Shown here one piece after another: positions 48,375 to 60,000 of a stretch of DNA of 64,000 nucleotides (within the stretch, counting starts at the first letter, position 1; each line of letters begins with the position of its first letter). The stretch covers positions 25,964,335 to 26,028,334 of the forward strand of contig NC_088788.1 of the NCBI RefSeq assembly GCF_949628265.1, read 5' to 3'. The notes beneath the pieces were generated by a model. That model searched no databases and was not told the origin of the DNA. It worked only from the letters and a program-made list of their open reading frames with translations. The position numbers were made by a program, and so were the translations under genes. This DNA comes from Cloeon dipterum. Taxonomy: Eukaryota; Arthropoda; Insecta; Ephemeroptera; Baetidae.

Positions 48375-49701
48375 CTTGAGCTGTAAATGCAAGCAAGAAA
48401 CAATTATGAAATAAATACGAAACAGTCTGGAAATACAATTTTTCTAATAAAATTGTTTGTAACCACGATGATCGACGCATGAATCAATGTAATCTACTGC
48501 CTCTATATACGACTGATGAAGTATGCTTTAGACTTTATTTATCAGATAGTTAATTGCTTCAGTTTTAAATGCGTTTATCTTTCCTTATACCTACGCAGTA
48601 AAAAATCGTCTTAAACTAAACAACTGAAAATAATTGCCAACATATTAATCCAATTAATGAGGAAAGAGCCGCTATATATGTAACAAACGATAACAAGTAA
48701 AACAAAAAGCAGACCTTGGTTTAATGTTGATTAGACTCTTGGAAAATATTTTTATTGTTTCTATTCCCAGCACAAACATAAATGGAAAAATACTAAAAGG
48801 ACCATAACAGCATTTCTTTAAAATTTAAAAATATTTAAATTTTGTGTGGCAAGCGGAACACTTTTAAAGTAAGTGACAAAAATCATCGATATGAACTGGC
48901 CGTCAAAGTAAATTTGCCTCGGGGGGGGGGGGGGGGGAGAAAGCATTTTTCATGTCAAGGTAATTGTTGCGAGAGGCAGGCGAGAGGCTTCTTCCGCGGT
49001 TTATAAACTGAAAAAAGCATACGTGTAAAATTTGCAAATTACTGCATCTATTATATTTATGATAAAGTTAATGTTTTATGCACGAATTCGAGCTATTGAA
49101 AATTATTTTTCATTTTTGCCATTAATTCTTACCAATTTTTAAAGTAAAAGAGGTGTCTATTTGTAAAAAAAAGAAAATTATGAGAATTATGAGCTGTAAG
49201 GCAAAAAGGAAACCAATATAGCAAGCTGAATAAATTCCAAGAAATCCTTGCGATGGAGCTTATACTGTATAACTATATTATATCCATCATCTCTGATTTA
49301 GTATTTTTTATTTTATGTGCCTAGTAAAAAATGGATAAAATTAATATTATTACATACGTTATTTCTTGTTGTATGAATTAACTAAATAATATATTTATCA
49401 TACTATGTGACTGACTTATCATTTTTAGCAGGCATTATCGAAATATTATTAATTAAAAATACTTACTGAACTCGCAGGTGATGCCATAAAATCGGCAATT
49501 TTACCTCTCGCCACCAAATTATTTGTCATACGCCAAATACGCTTCATTTCAAATTGTGTGCCAACCGCGCCAGAGTAAGTTTAAAAGTGCAACTATTCAC
49601 ACTGACAGTGCGCATACGCCCCATGCTCACGTCAAGCTTGTAGATCAAGGCGCTAGGTGCGCACCGAACGCCGAAAACAAAAGTCATTCTCGTCAACAAC
49701 C
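48375..49701. other. Divergent intergenic region between the tandem USP8_dimer gene and the proteasome subunit gene
   Basis: AT-rich. An acceptor-like TTTACAG just before the ATG at 48374 suggests a spliced leader. A run of 17 G occurs at 48921-48937. No other gene is visible. Confidence 0.55.
48921..48937 (+). repeat. Poly-G run (17 nt)
   Basis: Seventeen consecutive G in AT-rich intergenic DNA. It is a possible G-quadruplex and a likely site of length error in sequencing. Confidence 0.95.
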
Positions 49702-51395
49702 ATGGCCTCAGTGCTGTTAGCAGAGAACCAAGAACCCGGTTTTTCCTTCGAAAACTGCAGAAGGTAAGCTATTTTCAGTGTTGTGGCACATAAAATTTGG
49801 AATTCAGAAATATTTTCCTCCATTATACAGTAACTTTAAGCGTGTGTGAGCTGAAATTTGTCGTCATTTTGCCACCGCGTTTGTTGCCTTGTCACACCCG
49901 GCTAGCGATTGTTTTATATTCGAAAAAGAGATTAAAAAAGTCAAATTTAAAATTTCAGGAATGCCTTTTTGGCGAAGAAGGGCAACGCTTTGCCGAAGGC
50001 GACCAAGACAGGAACGACCATCGTAGGCATTATCTTCAAGGATGGCGTCATCCTCGGCGCAGACACCAGAGCCACTGAAGACACGATTGTGTCCGACAAG
50101 AACTGTTCCAAGATCCACTACCTGGCCAAGAACATGTAGTAAGTGTCCTTCACATGAATGTTTAAATCCAATTCATATCATATATGTATTGTATTATATG
50201 GAAGTCCCCATTTTTGAGAACGAATTTTTTAAATGGCTTGTCTATTGACCATTTGATTTTTAACTGACTTCACTCAAATCGCATCATTGCACATTTTAGC
50301 TGCTGTGGTGCCGGCACTGCTGCGGACACCGAGGTGACCACTCAGATGATCTGCTCGCAGCTGGAGTTGCACCGGCTAAGCACCAACCGCGACATTGTGC
50401 CCGTGGTGACCGCATGCAAGTTCTTGAAGCAGATGCTGTTCCGCTACCAGGGCCACATTGGCGCCGCCCTTGTCCTTGGTGGCGTGGACAACACTGGTCC
50501 ACACTTGTACTCGATTCACCCACACGGCTCCTCTGACAAGTTGCCTTACACTACAATGGGCTCTGGCTCGCTGGCAGCCATGGCTGTGTTTGAAGCAGGC
50601 TGGAAGCCTGAATTGACTGTAAGTTTTGGCTTGCACTGAGAAAAAAAATAATTCAAAAATTATTTGAAGCAGTTTATTTCAAGAGTTTGAGATGTTTGAT
50701 TGATTTTTTAAATTGCCATACTTGCATAAGTGGTGATTTCAAGACGCTTGATATTTTTTGGACCAAAATCGCTTGAGTTATTACTTGACAATTTTATCTC
50801 CTTATTAAAAAATAGGTCATTGACGCGAAAATTTAAAGACAGCAGCTTCCTGGACTAGCCTGGACCAATTTGTTTCGCTTGCACTTCAATTTTTTCAACT
50901 TTCTGTCTCACAACTGGCGCAGCTTGGCCAAACTCAGTAACTCAGAGCGGCTGACTGTTACCTCTATTAAATAATGCATTATAGATGTAGAATAATTCAA
51001 TTATCAAATCATGTTAAATGAGTTAGAGATGAATATTGAATAATTTTCAATATCTTGGCTATATTTACTGCTATTATTTCCCCAATTAAATTTTTTCCTT
51101 GGAAATTTAGGAAGAGGAGGGCAAGCTGCTTGTGCGAAACGCAATCGCTGCTGGCATCTTCAACGACTTGGGCTCAGGCAGCAACATTGACGTTTGTGTG
51201 ATTCGGCGGGGCTCTGTCGATTACATTCGACCTTACGAAACGGCCAACCTTAAGGGAGAGAAGCAAATGTCTTACAATTTCAAGAAGGGAACCACGGCCG
51301 TGCTGGACGTTAAAACAGTCCCCATCATCATTGAAGATGTGGTTGTCCATCACACTGGTGAATCAGCCGTTGAGTCTATGGACACCTCCTCTTAA
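49702..51395 (+). CDS. PSMB7: 20S proteasome subunit beta-2 (trypsin-like), PSMB7 family
   Basis: Catalytic beta-2 subunit of the 20S core, cleaving after basic residues. Exons 49702-49763, 49959-50138, 50300-50618 and 51111-51395 join in phase to 281 aa, close to the 277 aa of human PSMB7. The propeptide is residues 1-39; autocleavage at Gly39-Thr40 (KTG-TTIVG) exposes the nucleophile Thr40. The DTRAT block, GAGTAADTE, and SGSLAAM follow in normal order, and the C-terminal arm that wraps beta-3 is present. The ATG at 49702 has a good context (ACCATGG). The gene is convergent with the IP3 kinase gene. Confidence 0.98.
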
Positions 51396-51446
51396 AACTT
51401 TTTTTTTGTAAATTAATCTAAGTATTAATGGATAAAATGAGGTTTC

Positions 51447-51452
51447 AATAAA
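51447..51452 (+). terminator. Polyadenylation signal of the proteasome beta-2 gene
   Basis: AATAAA about 52 nt after the stop codon at 51395. Confidence 0.7.
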
Positions 51453-51642
51453 TTTCCCTTTGGTTTCACACTCTGTGTTTCTCTATATAACCATTTCATG
51501 GCTAATACTAAGCAATAATTTTTAGCAACTTTCATGGTTTTAAATTAGATCCAGTAAATTTCTGTTAAGTGTTTTTAGATTGCCTGCGTTGGGGCTTTTT
51601 CTGGTGAAAACACGAAATCATAAATATCAGAAAATCATTTCA

Positions 51643-51648
51643 TTTATT
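51643..51648 (-). terminator. Polyadenylation signal of the IP3 3-kinase gene
   Basis: AATAAA on the minus strand, about 570 nt after the stop at 52222..52220. It implies a 3' UTR of about 0.6 kb that ends short of the convergent proteasome gene. Confidence 0.5.
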
Positions 51649-52219
51649 GTAAAAATGTTTCATATTTAATTATCATAAACAATTGATATACCATCTACTT
51701 TTTGGTACACAAGTCTCACCACAAATTGAGTCTTTTACACATATTAGAATCTCGTGTCCTGTTTGCGAACGCAGTTTAAAAAAGGCAGCAATCACACACA
51801 AAAAAAACGACGAATAGTCTAGTGCACGCTCTTCGGTCGATTTCCATTCAGGCGCGGCGGGGTGAAAGCGATAATTATTCCTTGGGCGTCTCAGCCGCAG
51901 TTCGCATTTATTTAATATTCATAACTGGCAGCTTCAGAGCCCTGCACGTGACTCTCCTTTGGCGCGGTGCACAAGGTCTGCATTATTTGCAAAACCACGT
52001 CAAAACGTAATAGTTACAATGCAGTGTAATTGCTCCACGCGCGTCTTGCAACACTGAGCCGTGTGTCTGGTGGCGCGAAACCATTTTTTTTTACATGTAA
52101 TGACATAGGTGGCTCTTCAGGAGTCCAGCCGGCATAATTGTCGACTACCAGAGTTTGTTTTTTGTCCAAGGGCACCCACTGACATATTTCAAAGATGGTC
52201 CACTCAGCTTTAGAGTTTC

Positions 52220-54078
52220 TTACTTCCACGGCAAGCTGCGCACGATTTTTTCTAGCCTGGAGGTCTGCAAAACTTTCAAATCACACTGATCCACAGTCTG
52301 TAACAAAATTAAACACAATTTAGCTGCTGAAAATTAGCACACAAATTTAAACTGAATTTTGTAATAATACCAAGGTTTTGAACATTTTCAAAGAAAAAAC
52401 AATAAGTATAAATAATGCGATTCCAAGAGTGGCGCGGACATGAGTCCAGTGTGCACCCTTGACTTTTAAGACGTGCTTAGAGTGCAAATTCTCTCACCTC
52501 AATAAGCGTGTCAAGGCCAAACAAAAAGCCTTCCTCGTGGTTGCCGTCGCACCAAGGCGACCGGTGGTCAAGAGGGATGTCTGATGACCTCGCCTTCGCG
52601 AAGTCGATGAGCCAAGCACCCACTTTAGCATTTTCCCTAACTAGCAGTAGACTGGAGCCTACCACCTGCGAGCAGATATTGGAGCGGATTAGCATGCAGA
52701 AACTTCAGCCTCACTGCTAACATGTACCTCATTGTACTTGAAAAAATTTGATTCTTCGAATGCCGTTCTGATTTTCTTGAGACGCTTCAATAGACTCTGC
52801 TTGTTTTGTTCTTTGCCCTGCAGGAACAAGGACAACACTGCCTGCACGTCCCGCTGTGAGCACACTTTCTGCAGGTCCCGCACAGGCTCGCATCCCTTCA
52901 TCTGCAACAGATGGTAGAGCGCTCGGTTAACATTTTTGCACGTTTAGTCAGTGTCGTATACAGTATTAATATGCTTGTTCATTCTCGCAATTGTCGATTG
53001 CCATATATTCTAATGTTTGACGCCAGTAATGAATAATTTAAAGAATCGATAGGATTTTTCAGTTTCAGTATGCGTAATATAAACAAAATAACATTTGCGA
53101 TGACGTAAAATCAAATGACATTCGACTGACCTCTTTTAAAATTAAGTTTTCTCATTTGATTTTATTTGAGGACAAAAACAAACGAGAAGAGAATAAAAAG
53201 ATTTCATACAAAATTTACCTTCATGGCTTCTATTCTGAAGCCAAGGGTGCTCGTCGACGACTGCTGCTCTCTGAACCTCATGTACCTGAGCTTGGTCACA
53301 GCCTGAGCTTTGTGTTCTTCTTGGGTAGGAGCATTGCTGTCGACCCGCACCATCTGCAAAGCGAGAAAAATTTGTAGCGAGAGAACGCAGGGTGGATCAG
53401 CAAACATACCTTTTGATAAAGGTCGGGCCGCGCGTTTGTCCTGGAGACTTCAGATTCTAGGAAAGTCCTGGTGCCCATTTTAATGTCCATCACGAAAGGG
53501 TCATTGAAGTCGCTGAGCAGGTCTTCCAGCTCGATGAACAGTTCGCTTTTGAACTCCACCTTCCTGGATGCAGAAAAATAAATTGTGAGGTATGCCACCC
53601 TTTGGAAGTGTCCGAATAAGCCTACCTGTAGAACTTGGGCACGATGCAGTAGGCAGGGTCATTTTTCTGCTGCTGCAGGGCCTCATAAACTCTGATTTCA
53701 CCGTCTTCCAAGGTGGTTTTCTTCCAAATGGTGCCAGGTCCGGCTATTGCGAAACTGTCCGGATGGCCTGCCAAATTTAAATTGTAAAGTTTGATATGTG
53801 TTACACACGAGAAGGGAAAATTATATCTACCTGACAGTTGAAGCCATCCTGAAGTTTCATTGCTGCTGAACTTCAGGGGTAGGCCGCTGGCTGGTGAGCC
53901 TAGCTCAAGAGCATTCTAAAAAAAATTATCGTAAGAAAATATATTCATATTTCCCTCCAAGAAAGCATTGATATCTCAGATAAATCAACGCGCAACAATT
54001 TTTGAAGAGTGAAGTGAACTCACCAAGGCCAAATACTTCAACAGGGTCATGTCTTCTTCCTCTGCGTTGTTAGCAGTC
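52220..54078 (-). CDS. Catalytic core exons of inositol-trisphosphate 3-kinase
   Basis: The eight tightly spaced exons that encode the conserved kinase domain, listed separately because they are certain whichever first exon is used. They run from the acidic [18 protein letters not shown] segment to a C-terminal helix ending RSLPWK and TAA at 52222..52220. All introns are GT-AG with matching phases. Family length, motif order and the [16 protein letters not shown] block match animal IP3 3-kinases. Confidence 0.94.
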
Positions 54079-57000
54079 CTGCGAAAAAGACCAGACTCAG
54101 TTTGATTCGTTTACAAAAGAGACCACCGTCCCCTTCCATTTATCTCTTATATGGGTTTTTAGAATAAACAAGAATAGCTGAAGAGCATTTATTGGCTCGC
54201 GGCGTGATTCACTTTTTCCTCCAGAGGCTCAAAGGAGAGGGTGGTGGAATACATATCGTTCTTTTTTTTCTGCGACAGACAGTGCCCTGATTCATGAAAG
54301 ACCAACAAGGAAAATAATGCGTAATTTACAATTACTTCACCGAACCGTTAGGCATGAGCAGAGAGAGCGAGCGTGCAATCCTTTTCCCCCCAGATTCCGT
54401 ATAAGTGATATATTCTGTGTAAAACTCTTTCCTCTTGCGCGCGCTGGGAATCCAGGTAACAGTAAAACATTCGCGATTTGAAAGTGAAGCCTTCGCCAAT
54501 ATTGTAACAATACATGCACGCGCCGTTGATCATACCTCCATCACTCTTACGTCAATTTCGATCGATGCGAGTTTCAAAATAAATTAACGTACTGCACGAG
54601 CCTATAATAACTCTCGCTCTCAGCTGGAATATTATTTACTTTTATTAATCCACCAAGACCATAAGACACCGCTTTTAAAATCTCATATCAACCATGTTTT
54701 TGAAATTCCAGCCGAGCAAAGTCCACGGTCAAGGTACTTTTCATGGCAAATAATTAAATCCCGGCGCACGGGTGGTAAACAATTCCCAAGTTGGGAGAAA
54801 TCGGAGCAGAAACCGTGGTAAAATGCGGCTTCTGGCTGCAAAGAGGCCGCGTGCGTCACACGAAGACGAGATAAATAGCCTATCTTTTATCAGCAAGAAT
54901 AATGCGAGAGTGAGAAAAAAAAGATGCCGTTGCAAAATTTCTCGGCTAAACTGTATTGAAAAAAAAGGGAGACTCACCCTGGTTTGTGGCTGGTTTCATG
55001 GTGATTCTTGGCGTTGTTCTTGCGCCAGGCCTTGGCCGGTTTGCCGGTGTGCGACTCGTGCTTCTGCAGGCAAAAAAGAGCGGCCGGGTGAAACAACTGC
55101 ACCATCGTGGAAAAGCGTCGTGCATCGCATGCAGCGGAAAAGTGAAAAAGAAGCCACTGCCTGGCTGCCTGCCTGCGTCCACGATCGCGGCGTGACGCAA
55201 AATAGCAGGCGTGACGCAAATCGCTGCTCCATCTCCACCAGTATTCATGCATTTATTGAAATGAGCAGAAATGTGAATGTGTGTGTGAGTGCTTGCATGT
55301 GTCAACCCGTGACATGCAAATCGGCCCGCGACCCACCAACGCCCTCCTCGCCACCCGAACTGAGTCGGCGGCTCTCTTTAATCTGCGTCCAGTTTCCTCC
55401 TTCCCGCCGCACGCGCCCTGCGCCGCCTGATGTCGCCGGCCCCGAAATAAATGCAAATCTCTACTCAAACCCATTATGTTGCAACGGGAATTTTTAACTT
55501 GAGGTCGGCTGAAACATTTTTTACAAAATGTTCGTTGGTTGCTTCTCTGATTGAGTTAACGCAATTCCTTTTCCCTCTCCTCTTTTATTTTTAGACACAA
55601 CAATTGATAAATATGATAAAAATATTGATTCTTTTTTCAAATGAAGGTTGAAAAACGGTAAAAAAATCTTACTAGAACAAGAAAAAGCAGGAAATCGAAG
55701 AGTTAAAATAGGCTGCCGTTAAAGTTATTCTTCAAGTTAATTACTGCTGATGAGGCCATCAACTACGAGAACGATTCAAAAAATGTAATTAATTATTCGA
55801 TTTTGCCACCCATTCCGACTTTATAACACTTGGAGTAAAGCCATTTGTCAATTTGCAGTATGATAAAAACTTTATATCCCAGAGAGCTATCTCAACGTAA
55901 ATTTTTATCGTTTTACCCTCGCATAGCAAAAAGACACAAAATACGTGCGACACATTGCTGGAAAAGGTTATACTGACGGCAAATAAAAAAATACAGTCAG
56001 CATCAATTTTAATTATGCACGATATTCCTCAAGTTAATTAGATTAAAAATTATGTTTATTGCGGATTTCAGTTAAACATTGGAAATACATTTCATCATGC
56101 ACAGATTTTTTTAACTGCCAAAAAGAAAAAAATTGATTGCCAATAGGGCAAGGACCAGAAAGACTGCACAAAATATTTAACAAACACAAAATTTACTATA
56201 TCATATTTTGTACATGGAATTATTAAGATTTGTTGCACGCGCTAGAATGTTTGTGCATGGAGGACAATAAAGAGAAAAAAATGTTCTTAGAATATGAGAG
56301 CTTTTGTTGCCTCGGGGCTTAAGACTCGAGATAAGCTTACGTTAATATAAATCTCAGATGGTAAAGCAACAACGTATACTTGGTGTTGACCGTGAAGCCT
56401 AAAGTGTGTTTGAGCGAGAAAACAATTTTAAAAGCATAGCTTGCAAGGAATGCGATATATTATTTTAAATGTTATTATATCTCTTCAGCGAAATCTGATC
56501 ATTTTTAATTAATCTTGTTTAAATTCCGAGTAAAATGTAGAGCTTGTTCGTGTGGTTTCGTCAAATAAATATTGAAACGCAGAAAAACTGGAAATGGCCC
56601 AACCCGTGCGAGTGCGTCAGCACTAGCACCTCGCGCTTTGACACTGATTCACAATATTTGCGTGTTTCCCCGACCGTGTCGTTCCAAAAAGCAAAGCCAC
56701 CCGCGCGTTTTCAAAACAAGTTGCCCCCGATATAATTTCCCCGTCCGATGCGGATGCGCCACGTTGTTATCACACGCTTCCCAATGTGCGTCATTCGTTT
56801 TGATAAAGAGGAAACATCGCCGAATATCAAGTAATTCACAGTATTAGACACACGCATATACGCCAATTAGTGTTTCACCGTATGCGAAACGAGAAGGAAG
56901 TTCAAATGATATTTTTTTGGCTGAGTGAGGGCATGGTCGAATATGACGCGCGTGATTGCAATCTGGAAACGTCGCCAAGGGAAATTGGAGCGCGAGCTGT

Positions 57001-60000
57001 TTTTACTTTTCAGGTTGTGGAGAAGACAGCGGGCGATTATTCTGCTGTTTGCACTTTGATTACTCGCTGAGTAGAATCTCTTTATGTCTGCTTGTTTGCA
57101 ATTCTCGAGCACAAAAGGCGCGCAGAAGGACTGCTTGCTCTGCGGAGAAATAGCTCAGATCCTTTCACTTTCCCACACTTGAGGGCAGGTCGCTAAGGAC
57201 TCTTTTACGACCACTTCAATGGCAGCGCCAGGGCACGCAACTCGCTTTATTTTATGAATTATTATTGTCCGCGTTTGGAAGGTTTTTCGAGCTGACGCAA
57301 TCGGAGTAGAGCAAAGATTAACCCAAATATGTGAAAACAATCTAGGCTGATTCGTCCAAACGAGTTTGATTTTCAGAAATATAGAGCAAACTGTTCAAAG
57401 TTACCGTGCCCTCACGACCAACTTGAAATTTCAAAGAGACGTTGGACTCTTGGTGTGACAAACTTGATTTTGTACTTTTTATAGCACGCGTTCGAGAAAT
57501 GTCTAAAAGCCCATAGTTCATTTTACTGGCCACATCTAGTTTTACTAAGGATCACCGGATCTATTACATCATAAAAAATCAATCGAAACAAATATGCCAT
57601 TTACAAAGCAGATCAATCTTCCAGAAAATGAACACGTCTGTTCGAATAAACATTCTAAAAAAATAATCATTCTACGTGGTAAGGGGTAAAATAATTTAGC
57701 AAATAAAAAATTTGTCGCTTTGCAACTGTTGAAATTTCCCATTCACTTCCTCATCTAAATGATCCGATGCTAACTAATTTATCATTGGAAGTATGCACAA
57801 TGTATACACGAAAGTCGGAATTTCACTGCTCGCATTGCGTCAGAGCGGGACTACATCAAGTGTGCATGTGGGTCGCACATGACGGATTCATTAGGGTACT
57901 TCTCGTTAAAACTTAACACGCGTCGCAGTGAAGAGTATATTCGTGGTGAGAATCCGCCTACAACTTTGGCAACTAGAATTTCCACACGACGAGCATATTG
58001 TTAGAGTATGAAAAGTAAAAAATAAATCATTTTATAAAAGAAAATATTTTTAATGGATTATGCAACCATGACGAAACCTAAATATCTATTTTGCTTATAC
58101 GAAACATAATATATGCACGTTACAGCTTTCGCTCAGTTAAAATAAAAAAATTAACAGATTTTTTTTGACAGAATCGACATAATAAAGCAAGAAAATTGAA
58201 CCAATGCTTCAACCAATTAATTTTTTGAAGAGACCATACTGGCACAAATACCATGATATCCTGAATGACGAATTTTTAAGCGGAACAGAGAAAAGAAAAA
58301 CGCCAAAATTACCGGTTTCAAGAGAAGAAATAATGATGGACAAGCTTCCTTTTGGAATTGAATATAGCTTTTCGCCTAGACTAATTTTTCCTGTGCAGAA
58401 AATCAACACCCATCGCCTAATATGCAGAGCTAGATCGGTGAGATGGCAACCTTAGGCTTACCAAGGGAAAGCAGAACAATGCCGAGTTGATTGACAACAT
58501 GTGCAGCTTCCTGAAGGGCGGCCCTGATTGTGAGCTGTAATCACGGCAGCATGAGGGTGGCCGATCGTCGAGGAGGCCGGGGGAGGCGGAGGCCCCTGTC
58601 GGCCATGCCAGCGCTAAATTTTCGCAGCGGACGCCGACTCCATACTTTTGGAAGCACAACCTGCTGGTAATTGTGAGACCAAGAGTGGCTGCTGCTGGCT
58701 GTCGAGGATGACGTCAATGCCGACCTCGGTGGTTCCGCACTGCAAAGTAATGTGATACACACTGCCAGTTCTGAGTGACGTCAAGCTGCCGCCGCCACCG
58801 CCGCCGGTTACCCAAATCCGGCCGCACGGCCAGCCGCCTCCCATGTGCCGAGCGGTCAAAAGCCCAAATTTCAGAACCGGCCGTCCGACCCTGCAACCTG
58901 CTCCGGAAGAACCCATTCAGCACGCCAGACCCCCGCGCTAAGACAAACGGCGCACATTCATTCTACCGACTCGCCCCGCGCGCGTCACGCAATCCTGGAA
59001 AGACGCAATTTGTCTGAAATTTACAATATATTATACGCAGCTCTGAATGGAAACACGGCAAGCGCTTCTAGCACCGATCCTAGAGCTTGTAAATAGGGCT
59101 TTCCAGCTTATTCTCTCAATTGCTGACGCAAGGGTGCTGACCGGAAATTTCAGTCATAAAAAATTACCATCAGTTTATTTTAATGCGTGCATGACGGCTT
59201 CCAATTGCTCAATCTTGCGCTGAACGTAAAACAAACAAATCACGATGCGAATATTCCGACACTGACGTTTTTCTATAGCACGAGGAAAGAAAATACGATG
59301 CAAATAAAAATTGCAATTTGATTTCTTTAAGCCCCCCTTAATGATTTACCTCTTCAGTTGACTTCGCTAGGCTCTCTTGGCTAGACTCTGCGGATAATTC
59401 CATTTTTACGGATAATATGATTCCGGTAGTACAGCAATTGTATAGACGTGTCAACGTATAGAAGTGAAATGAAGTGAAAATTATTTCGAGAGAGACTTTG
59501 CTTGCTTCACAAGATAAAATCGATAGTTTTGGGAGCTTTATTTGGACTTATTTTACTTGAAAAAACAAAAATATTTGTCTGTTAAATAACGAAAATATGC
59601 TGACAGAAGAATGAAATTAAGATTCCGATTGCATCACTCCATACAACAAAAATTTAATTTCGTCTCCATCACGCACAATTTAATTTGAGTGAAACTGATG
59701 ACACTCAGTGGAATTGTTGGAAAAAAATTAAGAAATATTATTATATAAGAGAGATTCAATCACAATTAGCTGTAGCTTGATCGATTGCTCAGTGACATTG
59801 CTACCTTGAGTTCTTTACGCAAGGTCGATTGTTTGTTTTCCGAAGCTTTTTAACTTGCAAAAAGCGTTGTGGCGTTTCTCATTTAGCAAAGAGATAATCA
59901 ATTATTGCTGGCAACGTGAAATATGCACAATGTTTCGATCCAAAATATAAATGAAATACTATAGAATTCGAAGGGCTGTTGCTATATGCTTTTGGAAACT

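Noticed and set aside
54772-55497. 241-codon plus-strand frame
   Set aside because: It starts only at a GTG, has no domain, and lies antisense to a well-spliced minus-strand exon (54978-55063) in GC-rich DNA.
58204-58455. 83-codon plus-strand ATG frame
   Set aside because: AT-rich, no domain or splice context; chance length in this background.
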